Source: Bacillus mesophilus (GTDB taxonomy: Bacteria; Bacillota; Bacilli; Bacillales; SA4). Taken from it: a stretch of DNA of 64,000 nt. The stretch spans positions 124,001-188,000 of the forward strand of contig NZ_JAAIWM010000007.1 in assembly GCF_011008845.1 (NCBI RefSeq). The letters are read 5' to 3'. Positions 1 through 9,371 of this stretch are shown in pieces. Each line of letters starts with the position of its first letter. Positions within the stretch are counted from its first letter, which is position 1. The notes below the pieces were generated by a model. The model searched no databases. It saw only the letters and a program-made list of their open reading frames with translations, and had not been told where the DNA came from. Position numbers and translations under genes: made by a program.

Positions 1-1
1 A

Positions 2-187
2 CAAGCTTTATCTCGCCTCATGGAAGATCGCACCACCCTTGTTATTGCTCACCGCTTATCAACGATTGTCAATGCCGACAACATCATCTTTATAGATAAA
101 GGACGAATAACAGGAACGGGTACACACGAAGAACTTGTCCAAACTCATGAGCTATATAGGGAATACGCTGAACAACAATTGACATAG
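2..187 (+). CDS. ABC exporter, C-terminal end of ATPase domain (partial)
   Basis: The window opens inside a plus-strand gene; 61 C-terminal residues are visible. They contain the H-loop region of an ABC ATPase ([11 protein letters not shown]) followed by the typical exporter ending: a short strand reading [10 protein letters not shown], then GTHEEL and a final helix. This layout is known from half-size multidrug or lipid exporters (MsbA/BmrA/LmrA type), in which membrane and ATPase domains are fused. Substrate cannot be told from this end. A hairpin with a short T-run follows the stop. Only the 3' end is visible, so nothing can be said on start or operon. Confidence 0.85.
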   Translation, partial: QALSRLMEDRTTLVIAHRLSTIVNADNIIFIDKGRITGTGTHEELVQTHELYREYAEQQLT

Positions 188-250
188 GACACGAGGGCTT
201 CTTCATATTAAGATGTTTTTTTTCATAAAAGGAAAAAGTCAATAAATCGT

Positions 251-279
251 AGGGACAATCCAAAGTTCTGTCCCTTTTA
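251..279 (+). terminator. Terminator after the ABC exporter gene
   Basis: Arms AGGGACA and TGTCCCT around an 11-base loop, followed by TTTT, lie about 65 bases after the exporter stop codon. Short T-run, so moderate support. Confidence 0.5.
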
Positions 280-281
280 AA

Positions 282-338
282 ACTGCAAAAACTGCACCTT
301 ATATCGTTAGAAAGTATGTCTAACGATATGGGTGCAGT
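282..338 (-). terminator. Long hairpin terminator closing the glucan hydrolase run
   Basis: Arms pair AACTGCACC with GGTGCAGTT, and inside them ATATCGTTAG with CTAACGATAT: about 20 paired bases with a small bulge. Read on the minus strand the hairpin is followed by a run of T (GTTTTTGCAGTTTT), so it fits termination of the leftward hydrolase transcripts that end at 416. Confidence 0.65.
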
Positions 339-415
339 TCATAATAGACGAAGTGAGTATTCCTTAAATATCTCCTCTATCCAGCTTCATTGAAGTAAAT
401 ACTCATGAGGTTATT

Positions 416-3331
416 TTACTCTTTAACAACTGTAACATTATCAATATACACATTAGTTGCCGCATTTCCATCCGCGATATTTCCTAGTTCAAAAACTAGT
501 TTTCCATCATGATAGGTATCTTCCGCCATCGTAAATGTAACCGTATAGGTTTTCATCTCATTTGTTAGATCAAATGTACTCATTTCCGCATAGTTGATAA
601 ACCATGGATCCGTCGTAAGTTCTTTTCCAATATTAACATTAACCTTCCGATTTTCATCAGCTCTAGCATCGAACGAAACCGTATACGTGCCACCCTTTTC
701 GAAATATAAATCTTTTTGATACACTTGTGGCGCATATGAAGCACCACCGACTTGGGAAATCGAGACTTTCATCTCATTGTTTTCTACTGTTGCAGTACCT
801 TCTGCATATCCACTCCATGGATCTCCCCACCAAGATGACCAATGCGCATTTCCGTCATTGAAGCTTCCATTGTCAATGCCAGGCGTTGTCGTTGGTTCTG
901 GTTGTGGTTCTGGTGCATTTTTAACTTGTAGCACCACATTGTCAATATGAATGATATGGTTTCCTATTGTATTTTCACCATCTTTTCCTAGTAAAAACTT
1001 TAAGCTAGCCGTTTCATCTGATGGCATTGTAAATGTATAGCTATATTGGCTCATTTCATTAGTAAGCGTAGATTTCTCACTTAAGAATCTAGTATATTGA
1101 GCATTCTCTACTGTAACTTCAACATCTCTTAAGGCTGATGAACGGGCATCGAATGAAACGATATACTCGACCCCTTTTGATAACTTCAAGTTACCTTGTT
1201 CAAGGAGCACACTCCACGGCTCCTTGCCTTCATTACTGATGTCAATTTGTACTTCTTCTTGGCTGTTAACAGAAAGCGTTGCACTCGCATCGAAGTGCAC
1301 ATAGCTACCCCAAGAATCAAAACCATTTGCAAACTGACCATTCTTTAGAGGAAATAAGTCTACTTGCCCATAATCAATCTCCGTAGATGTTTTCAGAAGA
1401 ACGATGTCATCTAGAATGATGTTAGAGTCTTGCCCACCTAAATTAAAGATGAGTTGCCCTTCTGAATCCGTGATCTCATCTGGCATGGTGAATACAATAT
1501 CGTATTCTGCCATTTCTGTCGTAAGATTAATGGTTTGTAACTCAGAATAACTAACTTCACCCTCTTTACTTCTAACATCAACTTGGATGGAAGTTGGTTT
1601 TGCGGCTCTAGCTCTGAATGTCGCTTTATAATCATTGCCTTCTAGCAGGTACATCCCTTTTTGTAAAACTTGAACATCGGTAGGATTTGCTCCTCCATCT
1701 ATTACTTCCACTTGTAATTCTCTCGAACCCTCATCAACACTTGCCGAGGCAACTGCTTGATTGGTAACGAGATTCCAATATGTCATTCGGTCCATGCTTC
1801 CTTGATCAAATGTCCCGTTATACACAAGATTTCCGTCTGGTAATGGTTGTTTTGGACCGTTTTCATCCACTGGCTGCCCTGTCACTTCCTCTACACGAAC
1901 GTTACCAATCCATAAAGGATTCTCTCCGCCATTTCCTAGATTAAATTCTAACCTAGATACAAGATCCGTTTCTGCTAACATATCAAACGTAAATTCATAG
2001 CTTTGTAGTTGGTCTGTTAGTGAGAAAGTCTCTTCATTAGAATACTTCACCCATCCTCGTTCAGGACCTGCTCCGAGTTTCACCATCATATTCCGATTAG
2101 CCGTAGATTTTGCGTCAAAGCTAACTTTGTAGGTGCCACCTTTCCCTAATGAAAGATTTTGGATTAACTGTAGAGAATATAGCTGATTTCCTGGATTTGT
2201 TGGTGTAATTTTTGCATAATTCACACCATCCATTGATTCAACGTTAATCGTCCCATCTCCCCCGAAATCAGGTAAATGAACAAAGTTCCAATAGGTCGGA
2301 TTTAATTCCTCACCAACAGCATCTACTTCCGTAATCGGGTGCTCATATTGATGATCGTAGATGAAGTTCCCATCTTCTAACGGCTGCTTTGCCCCTTCAG
2401 GTAATACTACTTTTTCAATCACAGGTTCAACTGGTTCTTGATAGTCTCGCTTTTTCAAGTCATAGACACGAACATAATCGATTTCCATTTTCTTTGGAAA
2501 AATAGTAGATTCATCTGGTTCACCATCAAACCAGCCGCCTACTGCTAAGTTCATAATCAGATGGAAATTTTGATCAAATGGTGCTGGATATGAGTATTTA
2601 GTGGCACTGTTCTTCCCTTTTGAATACCAGTTATTTTGAGTCTGATATAACTTTCCGTCTACATACCAACGAAGTTCTCCTGGCTCCCATTCAAGTGAAT
2701 AGGTATGCCATGCATCAATTCCTCTATTTTTAGGTAGTTCATACTCTTTACCTGTATACTTGTTATTTGGCCACACTTCTCCATAATGGATGGTCCCAGC
2801 CACTGTATGGGGTTTACTTCCCCAGCTCTCCATAATATCGATTTCTCCTGAAGCTGCCCAACCACCGTATTTGTCATCTTCAGGTAACATCCAAATCGCT
2901 GGCCATAATCCCTTCCCTACAGGAAGCTTTGCTTTAATATCAAATCGACCATACTTTTTACTAAATAAACCCTTTGTTTTTAATCTTGCTGAAGTATAAT
3001 CATAAGTTCCAAACTGATCTGTCACTTTTTCCTTTTTCGCTTGGATAATAAGCTTCCCATCTTTTACGTAAGCGTTTTCACTTGAGTCCGTATAAAATTC
3101 CTTCTCATTGTTTCCCCATCCAGGCGCAACTCCATTCCCATCTGCATCAACAATCCAGTTTCCTAAATCATACGTCCACTTTGTGCGATCGATCTCCTTG
3201 CCATCAAATTCATCTGACCAAACAAGTTCCCATTCGGATTTACTAGATTTTTCTTCTTTATTTAGTGCTCCTAATGCCATTGAAGGTAAAATAAGAAAAA
3301 GGCTTAGCATAATCAATAAAATTCTTTTCAA
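416..3331 (-). CDS. Secreted GH16 endo-beta-1,3-glucanase with four CBM4/9-type modules
   Basis: A 971-residue exported glucanase of the laminarinase type. Residues 1-21 are a signal peptide. The GH16 catalytic domain spans about 33-292, with the motif GEIDIMES placing the catalytic acids at E163, D165 and E168. Four related beta-sandwich modules follow at about 318-482, 494-647, 658-802 and 817-971. Each contains the YxVSFDAR-like strand and a closing IDNV-type strand of CBM4/9/22 domains, and the last is set off by a PEPQPEPTTTPG linker. The start is TTG, chosen because AAGGAGG lies seven bases upstream and the signal peptide begins there. No sortase motif or S-layer domain is seen, so it is probably released or held by the binding modules. 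It is the last gene of the hydrolase run and the only exported one, so it likely makes the oligosaccharides that the importer takes up. Confidence 0.93.
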   Translation of the reverse strand: MKRILLIMLSLFLILPSMALGALNKEEKSSKSEWELVWSDEFDGKEIDRTKWTYDLGNWIVDADGNGVAPGWGNNEKEFYTDSSENAYVKDGKLIIQAKKEKVTDQFGTYDYTSARLKTKGLFSKKYGRFDIKAKLPVGKGLWPAIWMLPEDDKYGGWAASGEIDIMESWGSKPHTVAGTIHYGEVWPNNKYTGKEYELPKNRGIDAWHTYSLEWEPGELRWYVDGKLYQTQNNWYSKGKNSATKYSYPAPFDQNFHLIMNLAVGGWFDGEPDESTIFPKKMEIDYVRVYDLKKRDYQEPVEPVIEKVVLPEGAKQPLEDGNFIYDHQYEHPITEVDAVGEELNPTYWNFVHLPDFGGDGTINVESMDGVNYAKITPTNPGNQLYSLQLIQNLSLGKGGTYKVSFDAKSTANRNMMVKLGAGPERGWVKYSNEETFSLTDQLQSYEFTFDMLAETDLVSRLEFNLGNGGENPLWIGNVRVEEVTGQPVDENGPKQPLPDGNLVYNGTFDQGSMDRMTYWNLVTNQAVASASVDEGSRELQVEVIDGGANPTDVQVLQKGMYLLEGNDYKATFRARAAKPTSIQVDVRSKEGEVSYSELQTINLTTEMAEYDIVFTMPDEITDSEGQLIFNLGGQDSNIILDDIVLLKTSTEIDYGQVDLFPLKNGQFANGFDSWGSYVHFDASATLSVNSQEEVQIDISNEGKEPWSVLLEQGNLKLSKGVEYIVSFDARSSALRDVEVTVENAQYTRFLSEKSTLTNEMSQYSYTFTMPSDETASLKFLLGKDGENTIGNHIIHIDNVVLQVKNAPEPQPEPTTTPGIDNGSFNDGNAHWSSWWGDPWSGYAEGTATVENNEMKVSISQVGGASYAPQVYQKDLYFEKGGTYTVSFDARADENRKVNVNIGKELTTDPWFINYAEMSTFDLTNEMKTYTVTFTMAEDTYHDGKLVFELGNIADGNAATNVYIDNVTVVKE

Positions 3332-3458
3332 TTTTTTTCCTCCTTATAATTGGGTATAGATTCAAAACGAGGTACGTTGTTAACCACCTCCTTTTCGTAC
3401 AGAATGATTAGAATCATGAGGTATTATCTATGTAGTGTGTTAGTGGATATATAGAAAG

Positions 3459-3499
3459 CTATGTAAGTAGCGACCTACGTGTGGCCGCTCCCTACATAG
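3459..3499 (-). other. Intercistronic stem-loop between GH30 and secreted GH16
   Basis: CTATGTA and TACATAG, with further pairing AGCG/CGCT, form a hairpin in the 185-base gap after the GH30 stop codon. No clean T-run follows on the minus strand, so it is more likely a processing or partial-termination site than a full terminator. The rest of the gap holds the ribosome binding site of the next gene. Confidence 0.4.
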
Positions 3500-3516
3500 T
3501 TTTCAGAAGCTGTAGA

Positions 3517-4842
3517 TTACTTTATTATTGTTGTAATAGAGTGACTAGGTAGCTCGACTTCTAGAACTTCATCATTTAAGGAAACTCTAAGATTCTCAAC
3601 TGTATCGGTAGCATTCATCAAAACTACTACTACCGCTCCATCTGCATTTTGGAAAGCAACCGTTTGGATGGTGTCTGTATGAAGTTCATGCTTAATTCTG
3701 ACAGCACCTGGTTTTACATATTTGCTAAAATGTCCAATGTAATAATAAGAGCTATTGTAATGGATGTCCCCTGTCTTCGTGTCTACTATGATTGGAGCAT
3801 CACAATAGTTTCCAACATGGTTAGGCCCACCTTGTTCATTTAAGACAATATTCCAATCAATCCAGCCTTCTAGCCAGTTGTTGAAGTCTCCCATCATATT
3901 ACGAGCATATCGTTCACCAGTATGCCAAGCACCTAGCTTCACTCCACCTTCAATACACCCTTCTGTAAATAGAAGATGCTTGTCAGGGAAATCATCATGG
4001 ATTTTAGTGAGGTTCTCAAACTCCTCAGAGACATACCAATGAAGGCCTGTTCCCCAAATATACTTTGCCGCTTCAGGGTCAGAGAAAATGACTTTTGCAC
4101 GCTCATAAGCAATATCACGGTTATGATCCCACACAACAATTTTCCTATCTTGAAGCCCTTCTTTTTCTAAAACTGGGCCTAAATAATTTTTCACAAAATC
4201 TCTTTCTTCTTCAGCTGTATAACGGCATGAATCCCAAACCTGAGTTGCCTCAGGTTCATTTTGTACGGATACACCCCAAATAGGAATCCCATGTTCTTCC
4301 ATTGCTTTAATATATTTCGCATAGTAAAGGGCCCAAACTTCACGATACTCCTCTTTTAACTTTCCACCGTGATTCATATCATTATTTGTTTTCATCCAAG
4401 CTGGAGGACTCCATGGTGAGGACAATATAGTGATATCTTCGCCAGCTATGTTTCTAGCATCCTTAATTAATGGAAGTACCCATTTGAATTCTCTTTCAAT
4501 TGAGAAGGTCTTCAGGTCTGTATCATAGTCATCTACATATGTGTAATTTTCTAAGGAAAAATCACAGCTATGGATGTGGGTTCTCCCTAACGTATACCCA
4601 AGCCCTTTTTCTTTATCAAAGTAGCTCTCAATCACTTTCATTCTATCTTCTGGGGAGATTTGTGCTAATGTGTAAGCAGCTGCTTCTGTAAACGCTCCTC
4701 CAAATCCCATGATTTTCTGAAAGGATTGAGTAGGATCTACTTTTAATAGATTTGTTTCATCTTCTTTTTCAGATTGAACCATTCTTGCTTCTATTTCATA
4801 AAACTTCTCATCTTTTCCTTGAGCTGTTTGGAAAATCTTCAC
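3517..4842 (-). CDS. Cytoplasmic GH30 beta-glucosidase/glucanase
   Basis: A 441-residue member of glycoside hydrolase family 30, the glucosylceramidase-like clan A enzymes. Visible signatures are MGFGGAFTEAA at about 45-56, the acid/base in SVQNEPE (E196) and the nucleophile in LLFTEGC (E294), followed by the C-terminal beta-sandwich typical of the family. There is no signal peptide, so it acts inside the cell. GH30 includes beta-1,6-glucanases and beta-glucosidases. In this locus it would suit the beta-1,6 branches of laminarin-like glucans, but that is inferred from neighbours only. Start is GTG with AGGAGGGG six bases upstream. It lies 23 bases after the phosphorylase stop, clearly in the same transcript. 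Confidence 0.9.
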   Translation of the reverse strand: MKIFQTAQGKDEKFYEIEARMVQSEKEDETNLLKVDPTQSFQKIMGFGGAFTEAAAYTLAQISPEDRMKVIESYFDKEKGLGYTLGRTHIHSCDFSLENYTYVDDYDTDLKTFSIEREFKWVLPLIKDARNIAGEDITILSSPWSPPAWMKTNNDMNHGGKLKEEYREVWALYYAKYIKAMEEHGIPIWGVSVQNEPEATQVWDSCRYTAEEERDFVKNYLGPVLEKEGLQDRKIVVWDHNRDIAYERAKVIFSDPEAAKYIWGTGLHWYVSEEFENLTKIHDDFPDKHLLFTEGCIEGGVKLGAWHTGERYARNMMGDFNNWLEGWIDWNIVLNEQGGPNHVGNYCDAPIIVDTKTGDIHYNSSYYYIGHFSKYVKPGAVRIKHELHTDTIQTVAFQNADGAVVVVLMNATDTVENLRVSLNDEVLEVELPSHSITTIIK

Positions 4843-4865
4843 TTATGTCCCCTCCTATTCTTTAT

Positions 4866-7800
4866 TTATCCTAGATAGACATCTACTCTCTTAATCTCTT
4901 TATTTCTAATGGAGAGAGCATACTTTTCCTCTAAGAAGTCGTTCTCTACTTCAATCTTCTCCTCAACACCATGAAGAACGTATTTTACCGTTTTAACTCC
5001 ATCCATACCGAAAGAATTTTTTCTTTCTGGATTATAGTAAGTGACTTCTACGTCTCCTAATAAAACAAAACGGACTTGATTGTGATCATTAAACAACCAT
5101 TCTGGAAGGATAGGCTGCAACTGAAGGGTCAGCTTACCTTCATCTAAAGAAAATACCTTTTTCCCCATCATCATCACTTGCCACATACTTATAAACTCAG
5201 CTGTTGTTCCACTTAATCTCGCTACAAAGCCTTGACCGTGAACAGCCGAATCAGGATTGACGCTACTTGCAATAAAAGAGGAATTCTCCAGTGTACTTCT
5301 TCCATATACTTCTGGATCCATAAAAGGAGGTAATGCATGCCTAAAATCTTCGAAGAAGGCATCATATAATCCCGCTTTTAATAGACTTAATAGATATTTA
5401 AATTCCATGTGCATGAAAATGGATTCTCTCTCTAACCATCCTGGTGTAAAGGCACGAGCCCGACCAATTTCATATGTCATCTCTTCTAGAGAACTAGAAG
5501 TCTTATACATTTTTAAGCTTTGGTCATACAACTCAGATTCCTTGATTAATTGGTGAATCTTACTTGATTCTTCTTGCTCTTTGTAAGTTTTCAACGCTCT
5601 TGCTGGACCTTCTAAGAAATGCGGTAAAGTCACTGTTTGAAAAGCATGAATATCAACTATTGGTAAGCCTTTTTCATTCACTCGATCTGTTACTGTATAG
5701 TCACTAACCTCAAAGTAGAAATAAGTTGGTGTTAATCCTTCACCATGGATGACAGCTTTTTCAATCCCTAGATTCACTTTGTGGAGATAGTTTTCAATCA
5801 TACGAACCATATTATCTGAGGTGATCTGCACTTCCTCACCGGTAACATCATGTCTTACCGCTTCCCGGTATTGCTCACGTGCAGTTGAAACCGTATCCCA
5901 ATAGTTGAAATCATCTAGGCTACCATTTCTGTATTGTTCTAAGGCTCCATTTACCACTTCTATCAACTGATGTAATTCCATCGGCACAGCTATGCGGTGA
6001 TCTGACTGCTTTAACGCATCAATCATAAATTCTAGTACTCTCTTTAGTTCATATGTTTCACTCATCGCTGAACCAAATAAACCAGGTAAACCATTCATGG
6101 AATCATTCCAACCGGGCTTATTCGCTTCCATCTCAATTCCCATTCCAAGAGGGTCAAGCGTTGAAAACTTAATGAAAGCTAAACCGAATAATTTACTCAT
6201 TAGGTTCGTTCGATAGAGATCTCCGTTTCTAGTTACCAACCAATTTCCTTCTCCATTATGGTTTTCATGAATAGCTCCGTATTGACGAACTTTACCATTC
6301 GCTATCACATATTTTTCTGATCTCGGCTTCACATAAACGTGGCTTGTAAAGAACTTGTAATCCTCGTCTTGGAATAACAAGTAATCTTGTTTCTCTGGAA
6401 AGATGGATAGATAGTTTTGAATTAAATCTAAGTTATATGTCCAATGATCCATCCAATATCCTTCTCCGAATTCGGCCTCCATGTTTTGCTCACTTCTAGA
6501 TAGGACCTGTTTCAAAAATTCGGATGGAGCTACTGAAAGTTCCATATTTCGCTCTAGTATGGACTGTAGTAAAGAACCCGGTGTAAAGGTGCCGCTTAAT
6601 TTTGATTGGATCCATTGTTGGTCCTCGTCTGATGTGAAGCTTCCTTTCATCCACTCAAAATTATTTTTGTCCTTAAGCTCAAAGCTTGCCCCTTTAACGA
6701 CTAATGGATTATATCCATCTGCCTGAATTAAGCTCATAAATAACTTGATGTTATAGTCACCTATTTCAGGATGGAAGAAGATATCATTTCGACGATTTTG
6801 ATTAACATCTCGGAAATTACCATTTCCTTGTGAAAAAAATTCAGGTGCTAGTGAGAAGAAGTTATAATCTCGTTCTAAATCTCCATGCTTCCTTGAGTAC
6901 ACGTAATACACAAAAGGATTCCTCTCTGTTTCAAGCATCATGGGAAGTCCACCACGTAACACATTATCTAAATAGCTTTGCTTACAGTAAGCATCAAATA
7001 AAGGTAAACCTGAATCTGTTTGGATATCTTTTGTGATTTCGTTAACTAGTTCTGTAGTTTCTACATATTTTTGATTCATATAGGCCGACTGAGATAAATC
7101 TGACACTCTATTGTTGATTAGACTAATATCATTCACATGACCAATCATTGTATATAGTGTGACTTTTTCACCTGGAGCTAACTTTTGCTCAAAAGCTGAG
7201 AATCCTGATGGGACTTTATTGGCTGTTATTGGCTCTCTTTCTAGTAACTCCTTTACCGACACCTGAGCAAACTCATTCGGAAAAGACCAAGATGTGTTTT
7301 TGCCAAATACATCTTCAACATCAACAATAGGAGATAATAACTTTCCGTCCTGAACAAAGCTTAAGTAAAAATGACCTTTTGTCACTTCTTCTACCTCTGC
7401 TGTGTCGTTTGTTGAGGAGCGCACACGATAATAAGGAATGTTATTCTCAAGATTGAAAACATCCATCCAACTTTTTAACGTATTACCTACTGCTTTATAC
7501 GCAGCATCGTCGACACCGTAAGGAATAATTGCCGGTAGACCGTCCACCACTTCTAGATCTAATAAGGTATTGGTTCTATTCTCTATTTCAACTTTACGAA
7601 CAAGTGCAGCAAAGTTTTCATTGGGTAATGTAAAGTAGGTAACCGTTGTGTTCAATCCTGTTTCTTCATTCATTTCCTCAATCTTTAGTTCATTTTCCTT
7701 AATGAACATCTTTCTCTCAGCTGAAAAGTTCGCTGACGAAAATGGTTCAGAAACTTTTCCATTTATCTTTACAAATGTTCGAAATCCATTTGTAGAGACA

Positions 7801-8018
7801 CGTTGATAAGCTTGATTGGCAGGAAAAAATTCCGTAATAGCATGGTTTTTATCTTGTACACCAAAGCTCACAATTGCTTGTCCTCGATTGACATAAAAGG
7901 ACCACATTGGTACTCCGTATACCCCTGCAATTCCAGGAAGGAAGCTTGAGAATGTTTTCGCTTCATCATATTGGTTGATTGCAAAGTAATTTTCATCATT
8001 AAACGTATAATTGACCAT
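4866..8018 (-). CDS. GH94-like glycoside phosphorylase, probable GH161 beta-1,3-glucan phosphorylase
   Basis: About 1050 residues, with the order seen in inverting glycoside phosphorylases: N-terminal beta-sandwich, helical (alpha/alpha)6 barrel and C-terminal cap. The barrel shows FRDVNQ (about residue 402), equivalent to the RD-x-x-Q substrate motif of GH94, and GWND (about 639) where GH94 has its catalytic Asp. RLSGTTAEF near the end resembles the phosphate-binding loop. Length well above GH94 (about 800) and the GH16/GH30/GH1 neighbours point to GH161 (or GH149), known beta-1,3-glucan phosphorylases. The reaction would release glucose 1-phosphate from laminari-oligosaccharides and save ATP. 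ATG at 8018 is preferred over GTG at 8027, because AGAGGTG lies six bases before the ATG and overlaps the GTG. Family number is an inference; that it is a phosphorylase of this clan is fairly safe. Confidence 0.75.
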   Translation of the reverse strand: MVNYTFNDENYFAINQYDEAKTFSSFLPGIAGVYGVPMWSFYVNRGQAIVSFGVQDKNHAITEFFPANQAYQRVSTNGFRTFVKINGKVSEPFSSANFSAERKMFIKENELKIEEMNEETGLNTTVTYFTLPNENFAALVRKVEIENRTNTLLDLEVVDGLPAIIPYGVDDAAYKAVGNTLKSWMDVFNLENNIPYYRVRSSTNDTAEVEEVTKGHFYLSFVQDGKLLSPIVDVEDVFGKNTSWSFPNEFAQVSVKELLEREPITANKVPSGFSAFEQKLAPGEKVTLYTMIGHVNDISLINNRVSDLSQSAYMNQKYVETTELVNEITKDIQTDSGLPLFDAYCKQSYLDNVLRGGLPMMLETERNPFVYYVYSRKHGDLERDYNFFSLAPEFFSQGNGNFRDVNQNRRNDIFFHPEIGDYNIKLFMSLIQADGYNPLVVKGASFELKDKNNFEWMKGSFTSDEDQQWIQSKLSGTFTPGSLLQSILERNMELSVAPSEFLKQVLSRSEQNMEAEFGEGYWMDHWTYNLDLIQNYLSIFPEKQDYLLFQDEDYKFFTSHVYVKPRSEKYVIANGKVRQYGAIHENHNGEGNWLVTRNGDLYRTNLMSKLFGLAFIKFSTLDPLGMGIEMEANKPGWNDSMNGLPGLFGSAMSETYELKRVLEFMIDALKQSDHRIAVPMELHQLIEVVNGALEQYRNGSLDDFNYWDTVSTAREQYREAVRHDVTGEEVQITSDNMVRMIENYLHKVNLGIEKAVIHGEGLTPTYFYFEVSDYTVTDRVNEKGLPIVDIHAFQTVTLPHFLEGPARALKTYKEQEESSKIHQLIKESELYDQSLKMYKTSSSLEEMTYEIGRARAFTPGWLERESIFMHMEFKYLLSLLKAGLYDAFFEDFRHALPPFMDPEVYGRSTLENSSFIASSVNPDSAVHGQGFVARLSGTTAEFISMWQVMMMGKKVFSLDEGKLTLQLQPILPEWLFNDHNQVRFVLLGDVEVTYYNPERKNSFGMDGVKTVKYVLHGVEEKIEVENDFLEEKYALSIRNKEIKRVDVYLG

Positions 8019-8036
8019 GATGTGCACCTCTCTTCA

Positions 8037-9371
8037 TTAGATTGTTCTTGTACGTATAACGTCTGCGTAGCGATGACCCGTTTCTTTTAACGTCCTTTTT
8101 TGTGTTTCGAAGTCTACATACGTAATACCGAAGCGTTTATCATATCCGAATGCCCACTCAAAATTATCAAGCAATGACCATAAGTAGTATCCTGCTATGT
8201 TCATTCCTTCATCATTTAAATCTGCAACTGCTGCAATGTGTTCTTCTACATATTTCTGGCGTTCTGTATCGTATACTCTTCCATCCTCAGCCACTACATC
8301 ATCAAATGCCGCACCGTTTTCTGTTATATAGATTGGTAGATTTGTATATTCTTCTCTAAGCCTTCTAATAAGTTCCTTAAATTCATTCGGAGCTATATCC
8401 CAGCCCATACCAGTTTGATCATAATCAGAGTATGCCCCTTTATATAAGAAGTCTGCAGCACTCGAAAATTCAACGATTGAACGAGAATAATAGTTAATTC
8501 CGAAAAAGTCACATTCAATTGAAATCTTTTCTAAATCTCCTGCTTGGATAAAACGATAATCATGTACGTATTTGGAAAATAAATTCATCATATCCACTGG
8601 GTAACTACCTTTAAAAACAGGATCTAAAAACCAACGATTTCCGTACCCGTCTGCATTATTAGCTGCTAAACGATCATTTGTCGAGTTACTCGCAGCATAA
8701 ACAGGTGATAGATTTAATGTAATTCCAATTGGAGTCTTTGATTGGAATTGGTTCTTGAGTAAATCTACGGCTTCTCCGTGAGACAAAAGTATATGGTGAA
8801 CTGCTTTCAATGCTTCTTCCATATTTGTATGTCCTGGTGCATGAACTCCCTGGTGATAGCCTAAAAAGCCGGCACACCATGGTTCATTATGTGTAATCCA
8901 CGAATCGACGTCGGCATCAAGTTCTTCAAAACAAATACTCGCGAACTCCTTAAACCAGTTTACCGATTCACGATTTGTCCATCCTCCTAGTTCATGGGCC
9001 CACATTGGAAGATCCCAGTGGTACAAAGTGACTGATGGTTTAATGTTATTTTCCTTTAATTTTGTAATGAGTCTTTTATAAAAATCCATACCTGCCGGAT
9101 TGTACTTTCCTTGCTCAGGAAAAATTCTTGGCCATGCGATGGAAAAGCGGTATGAATCTACCCCTAATGTTGTAAGAATTTCTACATCTTCTTCATAACG
9201 ATGGTAATGATCGCATGCAACATCACCATGATCCATGTTCCACACTTTTCCCGGAATACGTGAGAATGTATCCCAAATGGATAACGACCTACCATCTTCT
9301 TTATAAGCTCCTTCTATTTGATAAGAAGAAGTTGCAGTACCAAATATAAAATCCTTTGAAAATCTAGTCAT
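8037..9371 (-). CDS. GH1 beta-glucosidase
   Basis: A 444-residue family GH1 enzyme, the normal length. Motifs seen are the N-terminal FIFGTATSSYQIEGA, the acid/base in THNEPW (E163) and the nucleophile in YITENG (E351), plus SLLDNFEW near the C-terminus. No signal peptide, so it acts in the cytoplasm on short beta-glucosides, here probably laminaribiose and related oligosaccharides. No phosphate-binding loop of 6-phospho-beta-glucosidases is evident and the locus uses an ABC importer rather than a PTS, which favours unphosphorylated substrates. ATG at 9371 is chosen for AGAGGTGA just upstream. It overlaps the end of the preceding GH16 gene by eight bases, suggesting coupled translation. Confidence 0.92.
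   Translation of the reverse strand: MTRFSKDFIFGTATSSYQIEGAYKEDGRSLSIWDTFSRIPGKVWNMDHGDVACDHYHRYEEDVEILTTLGVDSYRFSIAWPRIFPEQGKYNPAGMDFYKRLITKLKENNIKPSVTLYHWDLPMWAHELGGWTNRESVNWFKEFASICFEELDADVDSWITHNEPWCAGFLGYHQGVHAPGHTNMEEALKAVHHILLSHGEAVDLLKNQFQSKTPIGITLNLSPVYAASNSTNDRLAANNADGYGNRWFLDPVFKGSYPVDMMNLFSKYVHDYRFIQAGDLEKISIECDFFGINYYSRSIVEFSSAADFLYKGAYSDYDQTGMGWDIAPNEFKELIRRLREEYTNLPIYITENGAAFDDVVAEDGRVYDTERQKYVEEHIAAVADLNDEGMNIAGYYLWSLLDNFEWAFGYDKRFGITYVDFETQKRTLKETGHRYADVIRTRTI

Noticed and set aside
5257..5556. Plus-strand 99-codon frame within the phosphorylase gene
   Set aside because: Shadow of a gene with conserved motifs on the other strand; no ribosome binding site.
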